Source: Bacteroidales bacterium UBA2716 (GTDB lineage: Bacteria; Bacteroidota; Bacteroidia; Bacteroidales; UBA932). Taken from it: DNA of 5,833 nucleotides. Positions 1 to 5,629 of this stretch are shown in pieces. Below the pieces are notes generated by a model. It had not been told where the DNA came from. It saw only the letters and a program-made list of their open reading frames with translations, and made no database searches. Position 1 is the stretch's first letter, and the number at the start of each line of letters is the position of its first letter. Position numbers and translations under genes: made by a program. The DNA lies in assembly GCA_002354005.1 (NCBI GenBank), contig DEKS01000145.1, forward strand, positions 1-5,833, written 5' to 3'.

Positions 1-348
1 TTTAACAAATGGACCAAACCCAGTTGCGTGCTCATGGGAGAAGACAACTACTCTGACGCTTCCGGTTTCCCGTACGCCTACCGTTCGCTGGGCCTTGGGA
101 AGCTGATTGGCGCCCCCGTACCCGGCACCATGACAGCCGTGTGGTGGGAGACGCAGGTGAACCCGCTGCTCGTGTTCGGCATTCCGCAGGTGGGCAACTG
201 GGGCACCAAGGACCAGCGCTACATTGAGAACTTCCAGATTGAGCCGGATATTCCCGTGTACAACACCCCTGAGGCCACATTGAGCGGCCGCGACCTCCAG
301 CTGGAAGCCGCCGTGGCAGAAATGTTAAAAGAAATTGGACAGAAATAA
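1..348 (+). CDS. Tricorn-type S41 family peptidase, C-terminal fragment (5' end outside window)
   Basis: The reading frame is open from base 1 to the TAA at 346-348 and gives the last 115 residues of a larger protein. The fragment resembles the C-terminal serine-protease core of tricorn-like S41 peptidases. The motif NYSDASGF (residues 16-23) places a candidate nucleophile, Ser18, directly before an Asp. Glu76 in YIENFQIEPD lies 58 residues later, the same spacing I recall between Ser965 and Glu1023 of archaeal tricorn protease. GAPVPGTMTAVWW (residues 38-50) is also typical of the family. In this family the beta-propeller, PDZ and remaining catalytic residues lie upstream, so they would be beyond the window edge. 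Family members degrade peptides; signal peptide and location cannot be judged here. An in-frame GTG at 28 is internal, not a start. The stop codon is followed immediately by the next gene's ATG, so the two are probably co-transcribed and translationally coupled. Confidence 0.88.
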   Translation, partial: FNKWTKPSCVLMGEDNYSDASGFPYAYRSLGLGKLIGAPVPGTMTAVWWETQVNPLLVFGIPQVGNWGTKDQRYIENFQIEPDIPVYNTPEATLSGRDLQLEAAVAEMLKEIGQK

Positions 349-1074
349 ATGGACAAGAAATTAGTCATCATTCCCACCTACAACGAGCGGGAGAACATCG
401 AGGACATTGTAAAGGCGGTATTCGCCCTAGAAGGCCAGTTCCATGTACTGGTAATTGACGATGGCTCCCCGGACGGAACAGCGGCCCTGGTCAAGGGCAT
501 GCAGGAAACGTTCCCGGACACGCTGCACCTGTTGGAGCGCAGCGGCAAACTGGGGCTGGGTACCGCCTACCTCACGGGCTTTGCATGGGCCCTGGAACAC
601 GGCTATGACTATGTTTTTGAGATGGACGCAGACTTTTCCCACAACCCGGCGGACCTCCTGCGCCTGTACAAGGCCTGCAAAGAGGGAGGCGCAGACCTGA
701 GCATTGGCTCCCGTTACTGCAACGGTGTAAGCGTGGTAGACTGGCCCATCAGCCGCATCCTCATGTCCTATTGTGCCTCAGGATACGTACGCACGGTCCT
801 TCGCATGAAAATCTACGACACCACGGCCGGCTTTGTGTGCTACAGCCGCAAGGTACTGGAAACCATCGACTTAAATGCCATCCGGATGAAAGGCTATGGC
901 TTCCAGATAGAGATGAAGTATACCGCCTGGAAACTGGGATTCAAACTCAAGGAGGTGCCCATTGTGTTTACCAACCGCCAAAAAGGCACCTCCAAAATGA
1001 GCGGAGGTATCTTTGGCGAGGCTTTCTGGGGCGTGATGGGGCTCCGGTTCCGCTCTATCCGCGGCCGGAAATAA
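349..1074 (+). CDS. GT2 glycosyltransferase, polyprenyl/dolichyl-phosphate mannose synthase (DPM1) type
   Basis: This 241-residue GT-A glycosyltransferase probably transfers a sugar, by family analogy mannose from GDP-mannose, to a polyprenyl phosphate on the cytoplasmic face of the membrane, feeding glycan or protein glycosylation. Visible motifs in order are IPTYNERENI (residues 8-17), DDGSPDGT (37-44, nucleotide binding), GLGTAY (69-74), DAD (93-95, metal-binding DxD) followed by FSHNP, GSRY (120-123), KGYGFQIEM (181-189), and the acceptor-loop motif R210-QKG-TSKM. No membrane segment is seen, so it matches the short soluble DPM1-like form rather than forms with C-terminal helices; how it is anchored is unknown. 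The ATG directly abuts the TAA of the peptidase gene and the N-terminus aligns well with the family, which supports this start. Its last 20 bp overlap the end of tex on the opposite strand. The sugar donor and acceptor are inferred from the family only. Confidence 0.92.
   Translation: MDKKLVIIPTYNERENIEDIVKAVFALEGQFHVLVIDDGSPDGTAALVKGMQETFPDTLHLLERSGKLGLGTAYLTGFAWALEHGYDYVFEMDADFSHNPADLLRLYKACKEGGADLSIGSRYCNGVSVVDWPISRILMSYCASGYVRTVLRMKIYDTTAGFVCYSRKVLETIDLNAIRMKGYGFQIEMKYTAWKLGFKLKEVPIVFTNRQKGTSKMSGGIFGEAFWGVMGLRFRSIRGRK
980..1008 (-). terminator. Possible terminator of the tex transcript, inside the glycosyltransferase gene
   Basis: Read on the - strand, the arms ACCTCC (1008-1003) and GGAGGT (993-988) form a 6-bp perfect stem with a 9-base loop. 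It is followed by GCC and then five T's (984-980). The hairpin lies about 47 bases beyond the tex stop codon. The three-base gap between stem and T-run and the modest stem make this a weak call. Confidence 0.25.
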
Positions 1075-3202
1075 GCCTAAGGCCAATTCGTTTACGGTCC
1101 AGGTCCACGGAAAGGACCTGGACTTTTACGTGCTGGTGGAGCTTAAGCACCTGTGACGGCACGGCCATCCCGCGAACACCCATCTGCGAGGCATGGATGA
1201 GGCCGTTCTCGTGCAGGCCGATATCCACAAAGGCGCCAAACGCGGTAAGATTGGTCACCAGGCCGGGTAGTTCCATTCCCACCTTGAGGTCCTCTATATC
1301 GTGGATATCGTCCGCAAAGGAGAATTCCTGCGCGGCTTCACGCGGGTCCCGGCCGGGTTTCTGGAGCTCCTGGATGATATCGTTGATGGTGGGCAGGCCA
1401 AAGTCCTTTTCTACGTAATCCTGCGCCTTGATTTGTTTGCATAGCGCTGCATTTCCCACCAGTTCCCGGGGGCTCACATGGAGGTCCCGGGCCATTTTGT
1501 CCACAATATGGTACGCTTCCGGATGTACCGCCGAGTTGTCCAGCGGATTGGCCGCGCCAGGAATGCGGAGGAAGCCGGCGCACTGTTCGAAGGCCTTGGC
1601 GCCCAGGCGCGGTACCTTCCGGAGCTCCTCCCGGCTGGTGAAATTGCCGTTCTCGCTGCGGTACGCCACAATGGCCTTGGAGAGCGCCGGGCCAATACCC
1701 GCCACATATTGCAGCAAGTACGGACTGGCGGTATTGACAGCCACCCCCACGCTGTTCACGCAGCTTTCTACCGTATTGTCCAGCTTTTCCTTGAGGAGTC
1801 CCTGGTCTACGTCGTGCTGATACTGCCCAATGCCCAGAGACTTGGGGTCTATCTTCACCAGTTCTGCCAGCGGGTCCATCAGGCGACGGCCGATAGAAAC
1901 GGCACCGCGTACGGTGACATCGTATTCCGGGAATTCCTCCCGTCCTACCTCGGAGGCCGAATACACGGAAGCGCCATCCTCGCTCACGGAGAAAATGCGT
2001 ACGCTTTCCGGCAGCCCCACCATCCGCACAAAAGCCTCCGTCTCCCGTCCGGCGGTTCCGGAGCCAATGGCAATCACCTCTATCCCGTACTTTTCCACCA
2101 GATTGGCCACAGTGGTAATAGCTTGTATCTTTTTGGCCACGGGCGGATGCGGGAAAATGACGTCATGGTGCAGGAGGTTTCCCTGCGCATCCAGACAGAC
2201 CACCTTGCAACCGGTACGGAAGCCCGGGTCGATGGCCATTACGCGCTTTTGCCCAACGGGCGGTGCCAGCAGGAGCTGCCGCAGGTTCTCCCCAAACACC
2301 TGGATGGACGCCACGTCCGCCTTTTCCTTGGCCTCCCGCAGTACCTCTCCGGTGATGGAAGGATCCAGCAGGCGCTTCCAGGCATCTTCCACGGCCTCAC
2401 GCACTTGCAAGCCGGCCTCCCGCTGGGGATATCCCTGTTCCTGGCAAAAGTCGTAATACATCTTGTTGGCGCATTTTTCACCATCGGCATCTATCTCTAC
2501 GCGCAGGAAGCCCTCCTCCTGGGCGCGCAGCATGGCCAGCAGGTTGTGGGCCGGGATTTTACCGATGGGCATGGAGAAGTTGAAATAGCTGCGGTATTTG
2601 GCGGCATCCGGGCTGCTCTCCCCTGCCTTGGTCACCTTGGAGACCACGCGGCGGGTACGGTAAATGCCACGCAGGTTCTCGCGGATGAGTGCGGTCTCGC
2701 TCAGGCGTTCCGCCACAATGTCGCGGGCACCCTGCAGGGCCTCTTCCACGTCCTTGACCTCCCCTTTCACGAAGCGGCGTGCATCGGCCTTGGGATCCTG
2801 CGACTTGCCGCTCCACAGGAGGTCTGCCAGCGGTTCCAACCCTTTGGCGACAGCAAGGGTGGCACGGGTTTTCCGCTTGGGCCTGAACGGAAGATACAAA
2901 TCTTCCAACTCGCTGCTGCTGACGCAGTTTTCTATCTTCTTTTCAAGTTCTGCGGTAAGTTTATCCTGCTCCGCGATGGTTTTGAGGATGGAGACCTTGC
3001 GCTTTTCCATCTCTTCAAAGACATCGGCCCAATGTTTGACCTCTGCCACCTCTACGTCCGTGAGGCCGCCGGTGCGCTCTTTGCGGTAGCGGCTGATAAA
3101 GGGAATGGTGCAGCCGTCCCGGAACAGTTCCACGCAGTTTTCCACCTGCCAGGGTTGAATGCCCAGAAGCTGGGCGATATGCTTGATGTATCGTTCTTTC
3201 AT
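1055..3202 (-). CDS. tex: Tex (YhgF) family nucleic-acid-binding transcription accessory protein
   Basis: This is a full-length 715-residue Tex protein. Domains in order: an N-terminal helical Tex region with PFISRYRKERTGGL (residues 34-47) and LEDLYLPFRPKRKTR (99-113); a YqgF/RuvC-like domain around 318-445 with AIDPGFRTG (323-331), AIGSGTAGRETE (378-389) and SEDGASVYSASE (407-418); LAELVKIDPKSLGIGQYQHDV (445-465); helix-hairpin-helix motifs at about 485-550 (AGIGPALSKAIVAY, LGAKAFEQCAGFLRI); and a C-terminal S1 RNA-binding domain at about 638-712 (GLVTNLTAFGAFVDIGLHENGLIH). The family binds nucleic acid, is related to eukaryotic Spt6 and affects transcription; the exact role here is inferred. 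The frame extends upstream to an ATG at 3277, but I chose the ATG at 3202 because its N-terminus matches the family and because the upstream extension would run over the promoter region and the divergent gene's start. The 3' end overlaps the glycosyltransferase by 20 bp. Confidence 0.97.
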   Translation of the reverse strand: MKERYIKHIAQLLGIQPWQVENCVELFRDGCTIPFISRYRKERTGGLTDVEVAEVKHWADVFEEMEKRKVSILKTIAEQDKLTAELEKKIENCVSSSELEDLYLPFRPKRKTRATLAVAKGLEPLADLLWSGKSQDPKADARRFVKGEVKDVEEALQGARDIVAERLSETALIRENLRGIYRTRRVVSKVTKAGESSPDAAKYRSYFNFSMPIGKIPAHNLLAMLRAQEEGFLRVEIDADGEKCANKMYYDFCQEQGYPQREAGLQVREAVEDAWKRLLDPSITGEVLREAKEKADVASIQVFGENLRQLLLAPPVGQKRVMAIDPGFRTGCKVVCLDAQGNLLHHDVIFPHPPVAKKIQAITTVANLVEKYGIEVIAIGSGTAGRETEAFVRMVGLPESVRIFSVSEDGASVYSASEVGREEFPEYDVTVRGAVSIGRRLMDPLAELVKIDPKSLGIGQYQHDVDQGLLKEKLDNTVESCVNSVGVAVNTASPYLLQYVAGIGPALSKAIVAYRSENGNFTSREELRKVPRLGAKAFEQCAGFLRIPGAANPLDNSAVHPEAYHIVDKMARDLHVSPRELVGNAALCKQIKAQDYVEKDFGLPTINDIIQELQKPGRDPREAAQEFSFADDIHDIEDLKVGMELPGLVTNLTAFGAFVDIGLHENGLIHASQMGVRGMAVPSQVLKLHQHVKVQVLSVDLDRKRIGLRLISGRG
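1097..1127 (+). terminator. Candidate intrinsic terminator of the glycosyltransferase transcript, inside tex
   Basis: A perfect 10-bp inverted repeat has arms GTCCAGGTCC at 1097-1106 and GGACCTGGAC at 1114-1123, with a 7-base loop, and is followed at once by TTTT (1124-1127). It begins 22 bases after the glycosyltransferase stop, the position expected of a terminator. The T-run is short, and the arms also encode conserved residues of the Tex S1 domain (VQV and VDLD), so a coding coincidence is possible. The opposite strand has no T-run after the hairpin, which makes it one-directional for the + strand. Confidence 0.55.
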
Positions 3203-3204
3203 AT

Positions 3205-3235
3205 TTTCAAATGTACGATTTTTTGCGTATTTTTG
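3205..3235 (+). promoter_or_regulatory. Candidate Bacteroidetes-type promoter for the small membrane protein gene
   Basis: TATTTTTG at 3228-3235 matches TAnnTTTG exactly. TTTC at 3205-3208 sits 19 bases upstream in place of the -33 TTTG. A start near 3240 would give a leader of about 17 bases that is A-rich and free of a Shine-Dalgarno, as is common in Bacteroidetes. The element occupies the same DNA as the proposed tex promoter on the other strand. Confidence 0.5.
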
Positions 3236-3239
3236 CAAT
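3208..3239 (-). promoter_or_regulatory. Candidate Bacteroidetes-type promoter for tex
   Basis: On the - strand, TACATTTG (3215-3208) matches the -7 consensus TAnnTTTG exactly. ATTG (3239-3236) lies 20 bases upstream and is one mismatch from the -33 consensus TTTG. The start point expected from such a box is about 3203, essentially at the tex ATG (3202), which would make the message leaderless or nearly so. This is a consensus match only, and a second start point further upstream cannot be excluded. Confidence 0.5.
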
Positions 3240-3256
3240 ATACACAACAAACAAAT

Positions 3257-3493
3257 ATGGAACAAGTGCAAAGCCAAGCCCCCTCCTGGTGGTGGACCAT
3301 CGTCAATATTCTCTTTCTGATTGAACTGCTGCCGCTGGCTCTTCTTTTCCTTGGGCCGTATTTGCTTTATGAACGCGCCCCCCGGCTGCTAAAGCCGTTT
3401 TACCTGTTCATCGGCTATTATGCCAAGGTCCTGCGGGAAACCGTCCTGGATATCCGGAGCCTCCTGGGGCTTAATCCTGAGAAAAGTCTTTGA
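3257..3493 (+). CDS. Small hypothetical membrane protein (78 residues)
   Basis: I do not recognise this protein. It starts at the ATG at 3257 and ends at TGA 3491-3493. Residues 1-10 are polar (MEQVQSQAPS). A WWW triplet (11-13), suited to a membrane interface, leads into a strongly hydrophobic segment to about residue 37 that includes Glu23 and Pro26. A basic linker follows (YERAPRLLK), then an aromatic, possibly amphipathic stretch (about 47-58, PFYLFIGYYAKV) and a soluble tail ending NPEKSL. One certain membrane helix and perhaps a second re-entrant or surface helix are likely. Support for a real gene: its own candidate promoter, an A-rich leader, a start just downstream of the intergenic gap, and hydrophobic patterning unlike an antisense shadow. 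The same frame stays open far upstream, antisense to tex, but that part is not taken as coding. The 3' end overlaps the ClC gene by 23 bp. Confidence 0.75.
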   Translation: MEQVQSQAPSWWWTIVNILFLIELLPLALLFLGPYLLYERAPRLLKPFYLFIGYYAKVLRETVLDIRSLLGLNPEKSL

Positions 3494-5249
3494 GTTCCTC
3501 CCGATAGGCGCTGAAAATCTTGGACTTGGAGAGGAAGCCCAGATACACACGGCCCTTGTCCACCACCGGCAGGTTCCATGCGCCGGATTTTTCGAATTTA
3601 CGCATCACCGATTCCATGGGTTCGTCCGGATGCACATACTCCGGTGCCGTACGCATGTAATTGTAAACGTGGCGTTTATCGTACAGTTCCTGGCGGAACA
3701 TATCCTTGCGGACGTCGGACAGGATGACATAGCCCTGGAAGCGGCCGCGGGAATCCACCACCGGGAACAGATTGCGATTGGAGGTGGAGATGGCCTCCAC
3801 CAGTTCCCGTAGCGTGGCGTCGATGCGGAGCGGCAGAAAGTCCGTCTCCAGCAGCTGTTCCGTCTTCAGGAGCGTGAGCACGGCTTGGTCGGAGTCGTGC
3901 GTGAGCAGTTCCCCGCTGGCGGCAATACGCTTGGTATAAATGGAATATTTCTCGAAAATACGCGTTACGCCATAGGCGATGGCCGAGGTGAGGATGAGCG
4001 GGACAAGAAGCTCATAACCGCCTGAAATCTCCGCGATTAAGAAGATGGCGGTGAGTGGCGCCTGCATGACGCCCGCCATAAGACCGGCCATGCCCACCAG
4101 CACAAAATTGGACACCGGAACCAGCCCCGGGCGGATGAGGTTCACGGTGGTGGCCAGCACAAAACCCGCGACAGCCCCCATGAACAGGGTAGGGCCAAAC
4201 GTACCGCCCACGCCACCGCCGGCATTGGTGAAGGTCATGGAAAACACCTTAAGGAGCATCACCAGGAGGAAAAACAGCGGAACGGCCCACTGCCACCTGA
4301 GGAAGTAGTTCAGGGGCGTATTGCCGCCAAAATCCACCGCCAGGCCATTAAGGAGGGGCGAAAGGAAATTGTAGCCCTCCCCGTGCAGCGGCGGAAACAG
4401 GAAGATCAGGATGCCCAGCATGACGGCGGAAAGGGCCCAGCGGAGGAAGGGATTCCCCAGCTTTCCCAGGCGGTCTTCCATCTCCAGCGTGGTGCGGATA
4501 AAGTACAGCGAGCCCAAGCCGCAAAAGATGCCCAGAAGCACGTAAAACGGCACATTCCCCAAATTAAACGGCACCACGGTAGCGGCAAAGGGGCTCTCCT
4601 GTCCCAGGCACAGGATACTGACCAGGGTGGCCGATATGGAACTGAGCATGAGCGGCAGGATACCGCTCATGGAGAGGTTGAACAGCAGGATTTCCAACGT
4701 GAACAGCACGCCTGCCAGCGGCGCATTGAAGATGCCCGCTACGGCACCGGCCGCACCGCACCCCAGCAGGAGCGTCATGCCGCGGTAGGACATGCCGCAG
4801 TAGCGGCCCAGGTTGGAGCCGATGGCCGCACCCGTGTACACGATGGGGGCCTCCGCACCGACGGAACCGCCAAAGCCAATGGTGAGCGCACTCGTTACCA
4901 GCGAACTCCAGCAATTGTGGCTCTTGATTTTGGATTCGTTCTTGGAAACGGCCTGCAGCACCTTGGTAACGCCATGGCCAATATTGTCCCGGATAAGATA
5001 CCGGACGATGAGAAGGCTCAGGAGCATGCCCACGCCGGGCAGCACCAGATAGGGCCAGCGGCTCCCCGGCACCAGTTGCGCAATCCCGCCCTGGATGCCA
5101 TGAATAGCCAGTTTGAGCCCCACGGCAGCCAGGCCGCACAGCGTACCGGTGACAATGGAAAGAACCAGAAGCGCCGTGGTTTCCGGCATCTTATGCAAAA
5201 GGCCCCTGACGGGGCCCCATATCCATTTTATGCCACCACGGTTTGCCAT
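3471..5249 (-). CDS. ClC-family chloride channel/transporter with C-terminal CBS pair
   Basis: This is a 592-residue inner-membrane anion transport protein. The membrane part covers about residues 22-440 with many hydrophobic helices. Selectivity-filter motifs are GHGVT (91-95, in place of GSGIP), GAEAP (131-135, in place of GREGP, keeping the gating glutamate as Glu133), GTFGP (349-353, GxFxP) and Tyr438 in YSIYTK (the central tyrosine). In NAPLAGVLFTLEILL (175-189) Glu186 is kept but the internal proton glutamate (Glu203 of E. coli ClC) aligns with Ile187. Two CBS domains follow at about 466-518 and 530-585 and may sense nucleotides. The frame is open upstream to 5387, but that part overlaps the preceding gene. 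The ATG at 5249 is chosen because it lies 5 bases after that gene's stop and gives the short basic N-terminus usual before the first helix. A later ATG at 5189 is possible. Whether it is a channel or an exchanger is not settled by sequence. Confidence 0.95.
   Translation of the reverse strand: MANRGGIKWIWGPVRGLLHKMPETTALLVLSIVTGTLCGLAAVGLKLAIHGIQGGIAQLVPGSRWPYLVLPGVGMLLSLLIVRYLIRDNIGHGVTKVLQAVSKNESKIKSHNCWSSLVTSALTIGFGGSVGAEAPIVYTGAAIGSNLGRYCGMSYRGMTLLLGCGAAGAVAGIFNAPLAGVLFTLEILLFNLSMSGILPLMLSSISATLVSILCLGQESPFAATVVPFNLGNVPFYVLLGIFCGLGSLYFIRTTLEMEDRLGKLGNPFLRWALSAVMLGILIFLFPPLHGEGYNFLSPLLNGLAVDFGGNTPLNYFLRWQWAVPLFFLLVMLLKVFSMTFTNAGGGVGGTFGPTLFMGAVAGFVLATTVNLIRPGLVPVSNFVLVGMAGLMAGVMQAPLTAIFLIAEISGGYELLVPLILTSAIAYGVTRIFEKYSIYTKRIAASGELLTHDSDQAVLTLLKTEQLLETDFLPLRIDATLRELVEAISTSNRNLFPVVDSRGRFQGYVILSDVRKDMFRQELYDKRHVYNYMRTAPEYVHPDEPMESVMRKFEKSGAWNLPVVDKGRVYLGFLSKSKIFSAYREELKDFSQD
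3566..3592 (+). terminator. Possible terminator of the small membrane protein transcript, inside the ClC gene
   Basis: CCGGC (3566-3570) and GCCGG (3582-3586) form a 5-bp all-GC stem with an 11-base loop, followed by A and five T's (3588-3592), about 70 bases after the small gene's stop codon. The stem is short and the region codes for the second CBS domain of the ClC protein on the other strand, so chance is a real alternative. Confidence 0.25.
5197..5216 (-). promoter_or_regulatory. GC-rich hairpin with T-run at the start of the ClC gene (possible attenuator)
   Basis: On the - strand GGCCCC (5216-5211), loop GTCA, GGGGCC (5206-5201) and then TTTT (5200-5197) have the shape of an intrinsic terminator. 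Two flanking G's could pair with the first two U's and lengthen the stem, at the cost of the U-run. It covers codons 12-18 of the ClC gene, about 33 bases after its ATG. It could lower read-through from the upstream gene into the ClC gene when translation is poor, or be a coding coincidence (GPVRGLL). Confidence 0.3.
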
Positions 5250-5254
5250 GGCGG

Positions 5255-5623
5255 TTATTCGTCGTCCGAGCCGTTGGAGTACTGGGCGATGTTGTCGTCC
5301 GGGAGGGTTTCCCCTGCGGCATCCGAGGCATCTGCGCTGCCACCGGCCACGGCTTCGTTTTCTGCATCTTCCTCCCCTTCCAGCCAACGGGCAACGTCTT
5401 CCAGATCGTCCGTTTTTACATTGATTTTCACCAGATAGATGGCATCCTCCGTTTCTATCGTCACTGCGTAGAAGGAAGTGCCGTCCGGCTTGGGATACTT
5501 GATAAGATCGTTCAGGTAATCACTGAAGCCTTTGGGGTACTTTTCTTGGAATGCAGCGGCCAGGTCCGGGTGTCCGGACATTTTCTCGTAACTCACCACA
5601 TGTCTTTTCTTGCTGTCTGCCAT
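5255..5623 (-). CDS. Small acidic hypothetical protein (122 residues)
   Basis: I recognise the general look of a Bacteroidetes conserved hypothetical protein but know no function. Residues 1-80 look folded: a basic start (MADSKKRHVVSYEKM), KYPKGFSDYLNDLIKYPKPDGTSFYAV (29-54), then a hydrophobic strand pattern ETEDAIYLVKINVK (57-70) and DDLEDVARWLEGEE. Residues 82-122 are rich in Asp, Glu, Ala, Ser and Gly and probably disordered, ending in PDDNIAQYSNGSDDE (108-122). There is no signal peptide or membrane helix, so it is probably cytoplasmic. The ATG at 5623 follows the ygiQ stop after 6 bases, and its TAA (5257-5255) precedes the ClC ATG by 5 bases, so the three genes are almost certainly one transcript. 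A link to either neighbour's function is only inferred from this spacing. Confidence 0.88.
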   Translation of the reverse strand: MADSKKRHVVSYEKMSGHPDLAAAFQEKYPKGFSDYLNDLIKYPKPDGTSFYAVTIETEDAIYLVKINVKTDDLEDVARWLEGEEDAENEAVAGGSADASDAAGETLPDDNIAQYSNGSDDE

Positions 5624-5629
5624 ATCGGT

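Noticed and set aside
3161..3175. Perfect 6-bp inverted repeat GCCCAG-AAG-CTGGGC near the tex start
   Set aside because: It has no T-run, is short, and is explained by codons for AQLLG. Not enough to call a regulatory hairpin.
1478..3256. Very long + strand open frame antisense to tex, continuous with the small membrane gene
   Set aside because: This frame is the exact codon-for-codon complement of tex. Its stops would need TTA, CTA or TCA codons in tex, which are rare in a GC-leaning gene. The translation lacks recognisable domains, while tex is a clear family member. Only the part from the ATG at 3257 is taken as coding.
3203..3277. N-terminal extension of tex to an upstream ATG at 3277
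   Set aside because: The extra 25 residues have no counterpart in Tex proteins as I know them, run across the AT-rich promoter region and overlap the divergent gene's start.
3393..3416. AGCCG/CGGCT inverted repeat as a - strand terminator for the ClC gene
   Set aside because: A 5-bp stem with a 14-base loop and only TTTA afterwards is too weak to separate from chance.
5250..5387. 46-residue N-terminal extension of the ClC protein
   Set aside because: It is Arg/Gly-rich, out of frame with and inside the acidic protein's coding region, and unlike any ClC N-terminus I know.
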